A stretch of DNA of 58,907 nt from Prescottella defluvii (GCF_000738775.1 NZ_JPOC01000055.1:1-58907), one strand, 5' to 3'. Counted from the stretch's first letter, positions 43,713 through 52,997 are shown. Made by a program: numbers and translations. Notes: a model not told the origin generated them from the sequence alone.

Positions 43713-44267
43713 TCAGCGCGCGCAGGCGTCCAGCGCGGACTCGACGTCACCCGTGACGATCAGCCCGTCCAACGCCCGCTGGGCGACGAATCCCTGACCA
43801 CGCAGCCCCTCGAGCCAGTGCAGCAGGCCGCGGAAGTGGTCGACGGGATCGAGCATCACCACCGGCTTCTCGTGCATGCCGAGGTATCCCGCCGTCCAGG
43901 TCTCGAACAGTTCCTCGAGGGTGCCGATCCCGCCCGGCAGCGTGATGAACGCGTCGGCGCGGTCCTCCATGATGCGCTTACGCTCACGCATCGTGTCGGT
44001 GACGATCAGCTCGTCGGCATCGACGTCCGCAACCTCCTTGTGCACCAGCGCCTTCGGGATGACGCCGACGGTCCACGCGCCGGCCTCGCGGGCCGCGGTC
44101 GCGACGGCGCCCATCATCGAGACGTTGCCGCCACCGGAAACCAACTGCCAGCCGCGTCGGCCGATCGCGGTGCCCACCTCGGATGCCAACTGCAGGAACT
44201 GCTGATCCACCGGCCCCGACGCGCAGTACACGCAGACGCTGAACTTCTTGTCGCCCACGCTCACCAC
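43713..44267 (-). CDS. LOG-family phosphoribohydrolase (Rv1205-like)
   Basis: 184 residues. LOG signature PGGIGTLEE (about residues 114-122) with the upstream SVCVYCASG, GWQLVSGGGNVSMMG and REAGAWTVGVIP. The family releases free cytokinin and ribose 5-phosphate from cytokinin nucleotides, and Rv1205 of M. tuberculosis is a LOG enzyme whose cytokinin products have been linked to host-environment effects. The start GTG 44267 overlaps the next upstream gene (stop at 44261), so two LOG genes are translated together. Confidence 0.88.
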   Translation of the reverse strand: MVSVGDKKFSVCVYCASGPVDQQFLQLASEVGTAIGRRGWQLVSGGGNVSMMGAVATAAREAGAWTVGVIPKALVHKEVADVDADELIVTDTMRERKRIMEDRADAFITLPGGIGTLEELFETWTAGYLGMHEKPVVMLDPVDHFRGLLHWLEGLRGQGFVAQRALDGLIVTGDVESALDACAR

Positions 44268-45067
44268 TCGTCCTCGTCGCCCAGCAGCGCTGCCTCGTCC
44301 ACACCCTGCTGCGACTCGGCCACGATCCGCACGGCCTCCTCGACACTGTCGGTGACGTGGATGAGGTCGACGTCACCGGGCGAGATCTTGCCGGCGCGCT
44401 CGAGGGTGTCGCGCAGCCAGTGGACCAGGCCGCCCCAGAACTCGGTGCCGATCAGGACGATCGGGAACCGCGTGATCTTGCGGGTCTGGACGAGGGTGAG
44501 CGCCTCGAACAGCTCGTCGAGTGTGCCGAAGCCGCCGGGCAGGCAGATGAACGCCTGCGAGTACTTCACGAACATCGTCTTGCGCGCGAAGAAGTACCGG
44601 AAGTTGATCCCGAGATCGACCCACTCGTTGAGACCCTGCTCGAACGGCAACTCGATGCCGAGGCCGATCGAGTACCCGCCAGACTCGCTCGCGCCGCGGT
44701 TGGCGCCCTCCATGACGCCCGGACCGCCGCCCGTGATGACGGCGTACCCGGCCTGCGCGAGAGCGGTGCCGAGTTCCCGGGCCAGCGCGTACTCGCTCGT
44801 GTCCTCGCCCGTGCGGGCCGACCCGAACACGGTCACGGCGCGCGGCACCTCGGCGAGGGCCCCGAAACCCTCGATGAACTCGCTCTGGATCCGCAGTACC
44901 CGCCACGGGTCGGTGTGCACCCAGTCGGTGGGCCCACGCTGATCGAGCAGGCGCCGGTCGGCGTTGGTCGACTCGGCCTTGCGATCGCGCCGCAACATGA
45001 CCGGCCCGCGATGCTTCACCGATGAACTGCCGCGCCGAGCGGCTCCGGTCTTCCTGTCAGGTGCCAT
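44261..45067 (-). CDS. Second LOG-family Rossmann-fold nucleotide-binding protein (TIGR00730 type)
   Basis: 268 residues. It has an N-terminal charged extension (about 1-75) and the core AVTVFGSARTGEDTSEYALARELG, GGGPGVMEGANRGASESGGYSIGL and PGGFGTLDE. The longer core with PGGFGTLDELFEALTLVQTRKI is the subgroup near Rv1204-type genes. It probably also cleaves a nucleoside 5'-monophosphate, but the preferred base is not known. A probable leaderless promoter precedes ATG 45067. Confidence 0.85.
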   Translation of the reverse strand: MAPDRKTGAARRGSSSVKHRGPVMLRRDRKAESTNADRRLLDQRGPTDWVHTDPWRVLRIQSEFIEGFGALAEVPRAVTVFGSARTGEDTSEYALARELGTALAQAGYAVITGGGPGVMEGANRGASESGGYSIGLGIELPFEQGLNEWVDLGINFRYFFARKTMFVKYSQAFICLPGGFGTLDELFEALTLVQTRKITRFPIVLIGTEFWGGLVHWLRDTLERAGKISPGDVDLIHVTDSVEEAVRIVAESQQGVDEAALLGDEDEW

Positions 45068-45074
45068 GCGGGAA

Positions 45075-45080
45075 AGGCTA
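45075..45080 (-). promoter_or_regulatory. -10 element, probable leaderless promoter
   Basis: On the minus strand TAGCCT ends 7 bases before ATG 45067 of the LOG-family gene. Confidence 0.4.
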
Positions 45081-45102
45081 ACCGTTCCCCCGCGGCGCCC
45101 GC

Positions 45103-46200
45103 CTACACGGCGAGGTAGCCGCGCAGCACCCGTGTGACGTCGGTGATCTGTTCCACCGGCACGTGCTCGTCCCGCTTGTGCGCGAGGTTGGGATCACCGG
45201 GGCCGTAGTTGACCGCGGGGATCCCGAGCGCCGAGAAACGGGAGACGTCGGTCCAGCCGTACTTGGCACGGAACTGTCCACCGGCCGCGTCGATCAACGC
45301 CGCGGCCGCGGGGTTCGCCAGCCCCGGCAGCGCGCCGGGCGAGCTGTCGGTGACCTCGAAGCCGAGTTCGAGACCGCCGAGTGCCGCCGCGTCGAACACC
45401 TCGCGTACATGCGCGATCGCCTGCTCGACGCTGCGGTCCGGCGCGAAGCGGAAGTTGACGTCCATCTCCGCGGCGTCCGGGACCACGTTGCCGGCAACCC
45501 CGCCCGAGATCCGCACCGCGGACAGGCCCTCCCGGTAGATGCAGCCGTCGATGTCGACGGACCGCGCCCGGTAGGCGGACAACCGCTCGAGCACGGGGGC
45601 GAACTTGTGGATCGCGTTGTCGCCGAGCCACGAACGTGCCGAGTGCGCGCGCACCCCCGACGTCGTCAGACGCACCCGCAGGGTGCCCTGGCATCCCGCC
45701 TCGATGAAGCCCGCCGTGGGTTCGCCCAGGATCGCGACGTCGGCGGCGAGCCATTCCGGAAGGTCGCGCTCGATGCGGCCCAGACCGTTGTACTGCGCGG
45801 CGATCTCCTCGCAGTCGTAGAACACGAGCGTCAGATCGTGCGCGAGGTCGGAGATCGTCGCGGCCAGGTGCAGGAAGACCGCGTCGCCGGACTTCATGTC
45901 GACGGTGCCGCAGCCGTGCAGCAGGTCGCCCCGCTCGTCGGTCGTGCGCCGACTCGGCACGTTGTCGGCGATCGGCACGGTGTCGAGGTGACCGGCGAGC
46001 ATGACCCGGCTCGGCAGGCCACGGTCGGTGCGGGCGAGCACCGCGTTGCCGCTGCGGATCACCTCGAACCCGGACGTCTGTTCCCGCAGCGCGGCCTCGA
46101 CGACGTCGGCGATGACGCCCTCGTCCTGCGACACGCTGGGAATGTCCACGAGCGCAGCGGTGAGATCGATGGGGTCGGCGTGCAGATCGAGGGTGCTCAC
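45103..46200 (-). CDS. dapE: Succinyl-diaminopimelate desuccinylase
   Basis: 365 residues from GTG 46200, fixed by family length and by a -10 8 bases upstream. M20 zinc peptidase marks: LAGHLDTVP (His/Asp), [10 protein letters not shown] (bridging Asp), FYDCEEIA (catalytic Glu) and [15 protein letters not shown] (C-terminal His). The dimerisation lid spans about 190-300. It removes succinate from N-succinyl-LL-diaminopimelate in lysine and peptidoglycan precursor synthesis. It is divergent from dapD, which makes the N-succinyl intermediate two steps earlier. Confidence 0.93.
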   Translation of the reverse strand: MSTLDLHADPIDLTAALVDIPSVSQDEGVIADVVEAALREQTSGFEVIRSGNAVLARTDRGLPSRVMLAGHLDTVPIADNVPSRRTTDERGDLLHGCGTVDMKSGDAVFLHLAATISDLAHDLTLVFYDCEEIAAQYNGLGRIERDLPEWLAADVAILGEPTAGFIEAGCQGTLRVRLTTSGVRAHSARSWLGDNAIHKFAPVLERLSAYRARSVDIDGCIYREGLSAVRISGGVAGNVVPDAAEMDVNFRFAPDRSVEQAIAHVREVFDAAALGGLELGFEVTDSSPGALPGLANPAAAALIDAAGGQFRAKYGWTDVSRFSALGIPAVNYGPGDPNLAHKRDEHVPVEQITDVTRVLRGYLAV

Positions 46201-46208
46201 GGCTTCTA

Positions 46209-46214
46209 AGATTA
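46209..46214 (-). promoter_or_regulatory. -10 element of dapE, probable leaderless promoter
   Basis: On the minus strand TAATCT ends 8 bases before GTG 46200. The same hexamer and spacing occur before dapD. Confidence 0.5.
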
Positions 46215-46306
46215 GGCGCCCTGTCCAGCACGGCACCCGACCGGTCGGAACGTGTGGGCGGGTCCACGATCGGCTCACCGACCCGCACGGCCTCGCGCGA
46301 CTCGCG

Positions 46307-46312
46307 TAATCT
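46307..46312 (+). promoter_or_regulatory. -10 element of dapD, probable leaderless promoter
   Basis: TAATCT ends 8 bases before GTG 46321, identical to the dapE arrangement on the other strand. Confidence 0.5.
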
Positions 46313-46320
46313 GTGCACCC

Positions 46321-47283
46321 GTGAATGCACACGGAGCATCAGCTGTAGGCGTCGCCAACGTGACCGAGTCGGGCACGGTTCTCGACACCTGGTACCCGGC
46401 CCCCGAACTGGGCGAGTTCGAGGACGGCACCGTTGCCGGCACCGTCGAACTCGAGGGCACCGCCATCCCGTCGGACCTCGCGCTGCTCGCCGGCAACGAC
46501 GAGGCCCGCGAGGTCAAGCAGATCGTGGTGCGCACCACGATCACTGACCTGGCCGCCGCGCCGGTCGACGCGCACGACGCCTACCTGCGCCTGCACCTGC
46601 TGTCGCACCGCCTGGTGCAGCCCCACGGCGTCAATCTCGACGGCGTGTTCGGTCTCCTCGCGAACGTCGTGTGGACCAACTACGGCCCGTGCGCGGTGGA
46701 CGGCTTCGAACTGGTTCGCTCGCGGCTGCGGATCCGCGGCCCGGTCACCGTGTTCGGTGTCGACAAGTTCCCGCGCATGGTCGACTACGTGGTTCCGGCC
46801 GGCGTGCGGATCGCCGACGCCGACCGTGTCCGCCTCGGCGCCCACCTGGCGAGCGGCACCACGGTCATGCACGAGGGCTTCGTGAACTTCAACGCCGGCA
46901 CCCTCGGCAACTCGATGGTCGAGGGCCGCATCTCCGCGGGCGTCGTCGTGGGCGACGGCACGGACGTCGGCGGCGGAGCCTCGATCATGGGCACCCTGTC
47001 CGGCGGCGGCAAGCAGGTCATCTCCGTGGGCGAGCGCTGCCTCCTCGGTGCCAACGCCGGTCTCGGTATCTCGCTCGGCGACGACTGTGTCGTCGAGGCG
47101 GGTCTCTACATCACCGCCGGCACCAAGGTCACCGGCCCGAACGGCACCGTCGTCAAGGCCGCGGATCTGAGCGGCCGTTCGAACATCCTGTTCCGCCGCA
47201 ACTCCGTCTCCGGCGCCGTCGAGGTGGTGCCGTGGAAGGGCACGGGCGTCGAACTGAACGCGGCTCTGCACGCCAACGACTGA
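46321..47283 (+). CDS. dapD: Tetrahydrodipicolinate N-succinyltransferase, actinobacterial type
   Basis: 320 residues from GTG 46321, the start supported by the -10 element and by M. tuberculosis DapD length (317). Matches include [65 protein letters not shown], and a left-handed beta-helix ([33 protein letters not shown]). It transfers succinyl from succinyl-CoA to tetrahydrodipicolinate. Followed 14 bases later by an amino-acid permease on the same strand. Confidence 0.95.
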   Translation: MNAHGASAVGVANVTESGTVLDTWYPAPELGEFEDGTVAGTVELEGTAIPSDLALLAGNDEAREVKQIVVRTTITDLAAAPVDAHDAYLRLHLLSHRLVQPHGVNLDGVFGLLANVVWTNYGPCAVDGFELVRSRLRIRGPVTVFGVDKFPRMVDYVVPAGVRIADADRVRLGAHLASGTTVMHEGFVNFNAGTLGNSMVEGRISAGVVVGDGTDVGGGASIMGTLSGGGKQVISVGERCLLGANAGLGISLGDDCVVEAGLYITAGTKVTGPNGTVVKAADLSGRSNILFRRNSVSGAVEVVPWKGTGVELNAALHAND

Positions 47284-47297
47284 TCGATTCGTAGCTC

Positions 47298-48686
47298 GTG
47301 AGTTCCTCCGAAACCCCCGCCCGATTAGGGCACGGCCTCAAGGTCCGTCATCTGACGATGATGGGCCTGGGGTCGGCCATCGGCGCCGGACTGTTCCTCG
47401 GGACCGGCGTCGGGATCGCGAAGGCCGGCCCCGCAGTCCTCGTCTCCTACGTGATCGCCGGTTTCGTCGTGGTGTGCGTGATGCGCATGCTCGGCGAGAT
47501 GGGCGCCGCGCTGCCCGCCAGCGGATCCTTCTCGCACTACGCGCGGATCGGCATCGGCGAATGGGCCGGCTTCGTGATGGGCTGGCTGTACTGGTTCATG
47601 CTGATCATGGTGCTGGGCGCCGAGATCACGGGCGCCTCGGCGATCGTCAACGACTGGCTGCCGGGCGTCCCCCAATGGGTGATCGCGCTGGTGTTCGTCT
47701 CCTTCTTCGCCGTGGTCAATCTCGCGAAGGTCAGCAACTTCGGCGAGTTCGAGTTCTGGTTCGCGGCCCTCAAGGTCGCGGCGATCATCGGCTTCCTCGT
47801 CGTCGGTGTCCTGCTCGTGTTCGGTCTGCTCCCGGACACCGATCCGGTCGGGCTGACGAACCTGCTCGGCGAGGGCGGCTTCATGCCGAACGGGTTCAGC
47901 GGGATCGCGGCGGGCCTGCTGGTCGTGGCGTTCGCCTTCGGCGGCATCGAGATCGTCACCATCGCCGCGGCCGAGTCCGAGGACCCCGAGCGCTCGATCG
48001 CCACCGCCGTCCGCACCGTCATGTGGCGGATCAGCGTCTTCTACATCGGTGCGATCGCCATCATGGTGCTGGTGGTGCCGTGGAACGATCCCGGACTGCA
48101 GGACGGCCCGTTCGTGTCGGTCCTGGAGAGGGCGAACCTCCCCTACGTCTCCGGGCTGATGGAACTGGTCGTCGTCATCGCGCTGCTGTCGGCGTTCAAC
48201 GCGAACGTCTACGGCACGTCGCGGATGGCGTTCTCCCTCGCCCGGCGCAACGACGGCCCGAAGGCCCTCGCGAAGCTGTCCACGACGGGAGTGCCGACCA
48301 ACGCGGTCCTGCTGTCGGTGTTGTTCGGCTTCGTCAGCGTGCTGCTGAACTGGCTGCTGCCCGACTCGCTGCTCGGCATCCTGCTCAACGCCGTCGGCGC
48401 CGCGCTGCTGGTGATCTGGGTATTCATCGTCATCTCGCACCTGCGCCTGCGGCGGCAACTCGAGCGTGAGGGCAAGCTGACGGTGAAGATGTGGCTGTTC
48501 CCGTACCTGAGCTATCTCACGCTGGCGATGCTCACCGCCTTCGCGGTGCTGATGATGTTCGACGACGCCGCCCGCGACCAGTTGATCGCCACCGCCGGCC
48601 TGTTCCTCCTCATTCTGCTGCTGTCGGTGATCAATTCGCGTCGCAAGGCGCGGACGGCCACGGCCGGCGAACACCCCACGGTCTAG
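47298..48686 (+). CDS. Amino-acid permease (APC superfamily, AAT family)
   Basis: 462 residues with 12 predicted helices. GLGSAIGAGLFLGTG in the first helix is the APC substrate-binding signature; SGSFSHYARIGIGEWAGFVMGWLYW and EVTIAAAESEDPERSIATA-type loop follow. It most resembles ProY/GabP-type permeases for proline, GABA or aromatic amino acids. Lying 14 bases after dapD, it may be co-transcribed, but no link to lysine synthesis is evident. Substrate not determinable. Confidence 0.88.
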   Translation: MSSSETPARLGHGLKVRHLTMMGLGSAIGAGLFLGTGVGIAKAGPAVLVSYVIAGFVVVCVMRMLGEMGAALPASGSFSHYARIGIGEWAGFVMGWLYWFMLIMVLGAEITGASAIVNDWLPGVPQWVIALVFVSFFAVVNLAKVSNFGEFEFWFAALKVAAIIGFLVVGVLLVFGLLPDTDPVGLTNLLGEGGFMPNGFSGIAAGLLVVAFAFGGIEIVTIAAAESEDPERSIATAVRTVMWRISVFYIGAIAIMVLVVPWNDPGLQDGPFVSVLERANLPYVSGLMELVVVIALLSAFNANVYGTSRMAFSLARRNDGPKALAKLSTTGVPTNAVLLSVLFGFVSVLLNWLLPDSLLGILLNAVGAALLVIWVFIVISHLRLRRQLEREGKLTVKMWLFPYLSYLTLAMLTAFAVLMMFDDAARDQLIATAGLFLLILLLSVINSRRKARTATAGEHPTV

Positions 48687-48763
48687 GTCGCGGGAACGGG
48701 CACACCGGACGCTCCCGCGGCGTAGGGTCGGCGCACGATCGCCCCTGGGACCGTAGGAGAACC

Positions 48764-49573
48764 GTGAGCTTCATCCTCGTCGAACGGCCACGCGAGCACG
48801 TGGCGCTGGTGACCCTCAACCGCCCGGAACGCATGAACGCGATGGCGTTCGACGTCATGGTCCCGTTCCGGGAGTCGCTCGAGGCGATCAGCAACGACAA
48901 CACCGTCCGCGCCGTCGTGATCACCGGGGCCGGCCACGGCTTCTGCTCCGGCGCCGACCAGACGTCGGCGGGCAAGCCCCCGCACATCGACGGGCTCACC
49001 CGCCCATCGATCGCGCTGCGGTCGATGGAGATGCTCGACGACGTCGTGCTGACGCTGCGTCGCATGCACCAGCCGGTCATCGCGGCGGTCAACGGCGCCG
49101 CGATCGGCGGCGGCTTCTGCCTGTCGCTGGCCGCGGACATCCGCCTCGCTGCCCCGGAGGCGTACTTCCGGGCGGCCGGCATCAACAACGGTCTCACCGC
49201 GAGCGAGTTGGGCCTGAGCTATCTGCTGCCGCGGGCGATCGGTTCGTCCCGCGCGTTCGAGATCATGCTCACCGGTCGGGACGTCGACGCCGACGAGGCC
49301 GCGCGCATCGGTCTGGTGTCGCGCGTGGTCGCGCCGGAGGATCTGCTCGACGACGCCTTCGACCTGGCGCAGCGGATCGCGCAGTTCTCCCGTCCGGGCG
49401 TCGAACTGACCAAGCGCACCCTGTGGTCGGGTCTGGACGCGTCGTCGATGGCCCAGCACATGAACCAGGAGGGGCTCGGGCAGCTGCTCATCCGGCTGAT
49501 GACCGACAACTTCGAGGAGGCGACGCTCGCCCGGCGCGAGAAGCGCGAGCCGGTCTTCCGCGACGGCCGCTAG
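48764..49573 (+). CDS. Enoyl-CoA hydratase/isomerase family protein (EchA-like)
   Basis: 269 residues from GTG 48764 with TAGGAGA upstream. Crotonase marks: oxyanion loops GAGHGFCSGAD and NGAAIGGGFCLSLAADIRLA. ASELGLSYLLPRAIG then replaces the usual Glu-containing motif; a Glu is present in ASELG. It hydrates or isomerises an acyl-CoA double bond. The 3' end overlaps the convergent DUF4304 gene by 4 bases. Substrate unknown. Confidence 0.88.
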   Translation: MSFILVERPREHVALVTLNRPERMNAMAFDVMVPFRESLEAISNDNTVRAVVITGAGHGFCSGADQTSAGKPPHIDGLTRPSIALRSMEMLDDVVLTLRRMHQPVIAAVNGAAIGGGFCLSLAADIRLAAPEAYFRAAGINNGLTASELGLSYLLPRAIGSSRAFEIMLTGRDVDADEAARIGLVSRVVAPEDLLDDAFDLAQRIAQFSRPGVELTKRTLWSGLDASSMAQHMNQEGLGQLLIRLMTDNFEEATLARREKREPVFRDGR

Positions 49574-50211
49574 GTCGCGGGGACCTCGTACTCGGCCTCC
49601 GCCTTCCGGAACTGCACCTCGAGGCGGGGCCAGCGCTCTTCCGACCCGAACTCGGTGCGCGCCCGCGCGAACTGTTCGCGCGCGCCGACGTCGTCGCCCG
49701 ACGCCAGCCGGTATCGGAATACGTCGAAATCAATGTCCGAGTCCACGGCCCCGGCGACGTCGTCGGGGCCGCCGAGCCGCCCCATCACGTCGAGCGCTGC
49801 GACGAGCGCGGCCCGCATCTGCTCCGCGACGGCGGGGACATCGGTGCCCGCCGTCACCGTGACGTGCGGTCCGATCCCGGGCGCGATGTGTTCGATCCTG
49901 CGCCGGTACTGGCAGTCGACCTCCTTCGGGCGTTCCTCCGGAACCCGACCGATGACGCGGTCGAACTCCGCCGAGTAGACGCCGCAGTTCACATAGAACC
50001 GGATCGACTCGTAGCTGTTCCCGGCCGACCGTTGGAGGTTGACGACGTCGACCAGCCCGTCGCGTCGACGTGTGAACGTCAGCTTCTGCTTCCGGAATCC
50101 GAACTCCTTCAGGAGCGGTGCGATACCGGTGCCGACAACGGACGAGAACGCATGCTCGGCTGATTCGGATTTCACGGCGTCATCGTTCCAGACGCGATTC
50201 CCCCTACCCAT
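49570..50211 (-). CDS. DUF4304-family protein
   Basis: 213 residues from ATG 50211 (a GTG at 50175 is also possible). The core is FSSVVGTGIAPLLKEFGFRKQKLTFTRRRDGLVDVVNLQRS, typical of DUF4304. The C-terminal part is helical and charged (DDVGAREQFARARTEF). No catalytic site or signal peptide. It is divergent from the TetR/TauD operon with a palindrome only 7 bases from its start, so it may be co-regulated. Function unknown. Confidence 0.72.
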   Translation of the reverse strand: MGRGNRVWNDDAVKSESAEHAFSSVVGTGIAPLLKEFGFRKQKLTFTRRRDGLVDVVNLQRSAGNSYESIRFYVNCGVYSAEFDRVIGRVPEERPKEVDCQYRRRIEHIAPGIGPHVTVTAGTDVPAVAEQMRAALVAALDVMGRLGGPDDVAGAVDSDIDFDVFRYRLASGDDVGAREQFARARTEFGSEERWPRLEVQFRKAEAEYEVPAT

Positions 50212-50217
50212 TGACAC

Positions 50218-50239
50218 CTTTAAGGTTGCAGCCTTAAAG
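50218..50239. promoter_or_regulatory. TetR operator palindrome
   Basis: CTTTAAGG (50218-50225) and CCTTAAAG (50232-50239) are perfect 8-bp arms over 6 bases. The palindrome overlaps the TetR -10 (50235-50240, TAAAGT, 7 bases before GTG 50248), so autorepression is likely. Confidence 0.65.
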
Positions 50240-50247
50240 TCCATGAT

Positions 50248-50907
50248 GTGACCCAGAACACGTCCCGAGTGGCGATGATCGAAGCAGCCGAGCAGATCAT
50301 CGCCGAGCGGGGAATGCCCGCGCTCACGCTCAAAGACGTCCAGATCGCGGCCAACCAGTCCAACAAGTCGGCGGCCAAGTACCACTTCGGGTCCCGAGAG
50401 GGACTTATCGAAGCGCTCGTCGAACTCCGCATGTCGCCCGTCAACGCACGGCGACAGGAACTGTTGGACGAGATCGAGCGGCTCGGCGCCCCGCCGACGG
50501 TTCGACAGGTTGTGGAGGCACTCGTCCGCCCACTGGCGGCCGAAACGCTCGGTCGACCCGGCAGCCGATACGCGCGTTTCCTCGTCCAGGGACTGTTCGA
50601 CCCCGCGCTTGCAGACACGATCCAGAAGCACCTGCGGGCGGAGACCTACCGGAGCGTGCATCACATGCTGGTCGGCCTCTGCCCGGTCCCGGGCGACGTC
50701 GCGAAATGGCGCGCCGACAAGGTGGCGACACTCGGCATGACCACCCTGGCAGCGCACGAGGGCCGCGACCGCACCCAGCGACAGACCGCCGCGATCGTCG
50801 CGGACCTCGTCGACACGTGCGTCGCCATACTCGAGGCGCCCACATCCGTTCGACACAGCACTCCAGATCCGACGGAACACACCGATCCCCAAGGAGTTTC
50901 GCTATGA
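50248..50907 (+). CDS. TetR-family transcriptional regulator
   Basis: 219 residues from GTG 50248. N-terminal helix-turn-helix at about residues 27-48 (LTLKDVQIAANQSNKSAAKYHFGSREGL). It is the first gene of an operon and overlaps the dioxygenase ATG by 4 bases (ATGA). A leaderless promoter and palindrome at its start point to autoregulation. Co-transcription with a TauD-type enzyme suggests it senses that enzyme's substrate. The ligand is unknown. Confidence 0.88.
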   Translation: MTQNTSRVAMIEAAEQIIAERGMPALTLKDVQIAANQSNKSAAKYHFGSREGLIEALVELRMSPVNARRQELLDEIERLGAPPTVRQVVEALVRPLAAETLGRPGSRYARFLVQGLFDPALADTIQKHLRAETYRSVHHMLVGLCPVPGDVAKWRADKVATLGMTTLAAHEGRDRTQRQTAAIVADLVDTCVAILEAPTSVRHSTPDPTEHTDPQGVSL

Positions 50908-51866
50908 CCGCTTCCGCCAATCCCGACATCTTCCGGACCTTCATCGAACCGCGTCCGACGGATCCGCTCTATGCCGTCGGCCCTCTCGTCGCGCGACGCA
51001 CCACCGAGAGCGCCGATGTCCGTCCCTACGAACTGTTCTCACTTACGCCGAAGACCCCCACCATCGGCGCCGAGATCTCCGGCATCCGGCTGACCGGCGA
51101 CCTGTCCGACGACGTGCTCGCCGAGCTCCGTCGCGCCCTGCTCGAGTGGAAGGTGCTGTTCTTCCGCGACCAGGACATCGACCGCGCCGACCATCGCGCG
51201 TTCGCCTCCCGCTGGGGCGAACTGGAGCAGCACCCGTTCTTCAAGTACACCCAGCCCGGGCAGAGCGACGCGGACGTCGCGACGCTCGCGAAGGACGCGA
51301 TGGCGGTCGGGGTCGAGAACATGTGGCACAACGACGTCACATGGCACGAATTCCCCTCCTTCGCAGCGATTCTGCGCGGGGTCGAGGTGCCGGCAGTGGG
51401 CGGCGACACCCTGTGGGCTGACACCGGCGCGGCCTACGACCTGCTCCCGGAGGACCTCCGCGCGCGCATCGACCACCTCGAGGCCGAGCACGACTGGATC
51501 AACTCGTTCGGCCGCGGCATGCCGGCCGAGACCGTCGAGATGCTCCGCCCCGCATTCCCCGCGGTGACGCATCCGGTGGTGCGGGTGATCCCGGAGACCG
51601 GACGCCGCGTGCTGTTCGTGAATTCCGTCTTCACGCAGCGCATTCTCGGTGTCTCCGAGGAGGAGTCGAACGAGATCCTGCGCGCGCTCTACCGGCACGT
51701 CCAGCGTCCCGAATTCCAGGTGCGACTGCAGTGGCAGCCCGACACCATCGCCTTCTGGGACAACCGCACCTGCCAGCACTACGCGTCCAGCGACTACTTC
51801 CCGGCCCGCCGGGTGATGGACCGCATCTCGATCGTCGGCGACAAGCCCGTCGGCGTCCAGCCCTGA
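50904..51866 (+). CDS. TauD/TfdA-family Fe(II)/2-oxoglutarate dioxygenase
   Basis: 320 residues with AAGGAG upstream. The iron triad is HxD in MWHNDVTWHE (about 137) and the distal His in NRTCQHYASSDYFPARR with the 2-oxoglutarate-binding Arg. Opening PTIGAEISGIRLTGDLSDD and VLFFRDQ are TauD marks. Such enzymes hydroxylate taurine, alkylsulfonates, 2,4-D-type ethers or small organics, coupling to decarboxylation of 2-oxoglutarate. No sulfonate transporter is adjacent, so the substrate is open. Confidence 0.9.
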   Translation: MTASANPDIFRTFIEPRPTDPLYAVGPLVARRTTESADVRPYELFSLTPKTPTIGAEISGIRLTGDLSDDVLAELRRALLEWKVLFFRDQDIDRADHRAFASRWGELEQHPFFKYTQPGQSDADVATLAKDAMAVGVENMWHNDVTWHEFPSFAAILRGVEVPAVGGDTLWADTGAAYDLLPEDLRARIDHLEAEHDWINSFGRGMPAETVEMLRPAFPAVTHPVVRVIPETGRRVLFVNSVFTQRILGVSEEESNEILRALYRHVQRPEFQVRLQWQPDTIAFWDNRTCQHYASSDYFPARRVMDRISIVGDKPVGVQP

Positions 51867-51869
51867 CCG

Positions 51870-52904
51870 TCAGCCGTCCTCGGGGCCGACCCGGACGACG
51901 AGTTTGCCGAAGTTCTTGCCGTGCAGCATCCCCAGGAACGCGGATGGCGCGTTGTCCAGTCCGTGCACGACGTCCTCCCGGTACTTCAGCCGTCCCTCGG
52001 CGATCCACCGGGAGGCGTCGCGTTCGAAGTCCGCGTACATCTCCGCGACGAACTCGGACTGGATGAATCCACGCACGGTCAGGCTCTTGGTGAGGACGAG
52101 GCCCATGAATCCGGGCAGCCGATCCGGTCCCTCCGGCGTCGTGGCCGCGTTGTACTGGGACACCAACCCGCACACCGGGATCCGGGCGTAGAGGTTGAGC
52201 AGCGGCAGCACGGCCGCGGTGACCGGTCCGCCGACGTTCTCGAAGTAGACGTCGATGCCGTCCGGGGCGGCTGCCCGTAACTGCTCCGCGAAATCCGGTG
52301 CGCGGTGGTCGATCGCGGCGTCGAATCCGAGTTCGTCGCGCACGTACGCACACTTGTCGGGCCCGCCGGCGATCCCGACGGCGCGCGCGCCCTCGATCCT
52401 CGCGATCTGCCCGACGGCAGACCCCACCGGACCGGACGCCGCCGCCACCACGACGGTCTCCCCGGCCTGCGGGCGGCCGATCTTCAGCAGACCCGAGTAT
52501 GCGGTGAAGCCGGGCATCCCGAGCACGCCGAGGGCGGTCGACAATGGGGCACGGTCCGGGTCGAGTGGGCGCACAGTATTGCCGTCGACCACGGCGTGCG
52601 TCTGCCACCCCGTGTATCCGAGGACGTACGAGCCCGCCGCGATGCGCGGGTTGCGCGACTCCACCACCCGCGACACCGTCCCGCCGACCATGACGTCGCC
52701 CACCTCCACCGGGTCGGCGTACGATTCGGCGGCGCTCATCCTGCCGCGCATGTACGGATCGAGCGACAGGTAGACGGTGCGCAGCAGCACCTGGCCGTCG
52801 GACAGGTCCGGCAATTCGACTGTCTCCGTGCGGAAATTGTCCGCAGTGGGCTCACCGTGCGGTCGCGAAGCGAGAACGATGCGGGTGCTCGTGACGACGC
52901 TCAT
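51870..52904 (-). CDS. NADP-dependent MDR oxidoreductase (prostaglandin reductase/leukotriene type)
   Basis: 344 residues from ATG 52904. MDR without zinc sites: RTVYLSLDPYMRGRMS, GYTGWQTHAVV, GMPGFTAYSGLLKIG, AAASGPVGSAVGQIARIEGARAVGIAGG (NADPH) and YFENVGGP. It reduces alpha,beta-unsaturated ketones and aldehydes or related alkenals. The gene ends 3 bases from the convergent dioxygenase. A probable leaderless promoter precedes it. Confidence 0.9.
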   Translation of the reverse strand: MSVVTSTRIVLASRPHGEPTADNFRTETVELPDLSDGQVLLRTVYLSLDPYMRGRMSAAESYADPVEVGDVMVGGTVSRVVESRNPRIAAGSYVLGYTGWQTHAVVDGNTVRPLDPDRAPLSTALGVLGMPGFTAYSGLLKIGRPQAGETVVVAAASGPVGSAVGQIARIEGARAVGIAGGPDKCAYVRDELGFDAAIDHRAPDFAEQLRAAAPDGIDVYFENVGGPVTAAVLPLLNLYARIPVCGLVSQYNAATTPEGPDRLPGFMGLVLTKSLTVRGFIQSEFVAEMYADFERDASRWIAEGRLKYREDVVHGLDNAPSAFLGMLHGKNFGKLVVRVGPEDG

Positions 52905-52911
52905 GCTCCCG

Positions 52912-52917
52912 ACGGTA
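52912..52917 (-). promoter_or_regulatory. -10 element, probable leaderless promoter
   Basis: On the minus strand TACCGT ends 7 bases before ATG 52904. Confidence 0.35.
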
Positions 52918-52997
52918 CGCCCGCCCGGTCGGCCGGGGATATCGTCGAGAAGAGTCGGCCGTCGCCCGATTCGGCCGAACGGAAACCTGGAGGGTTC

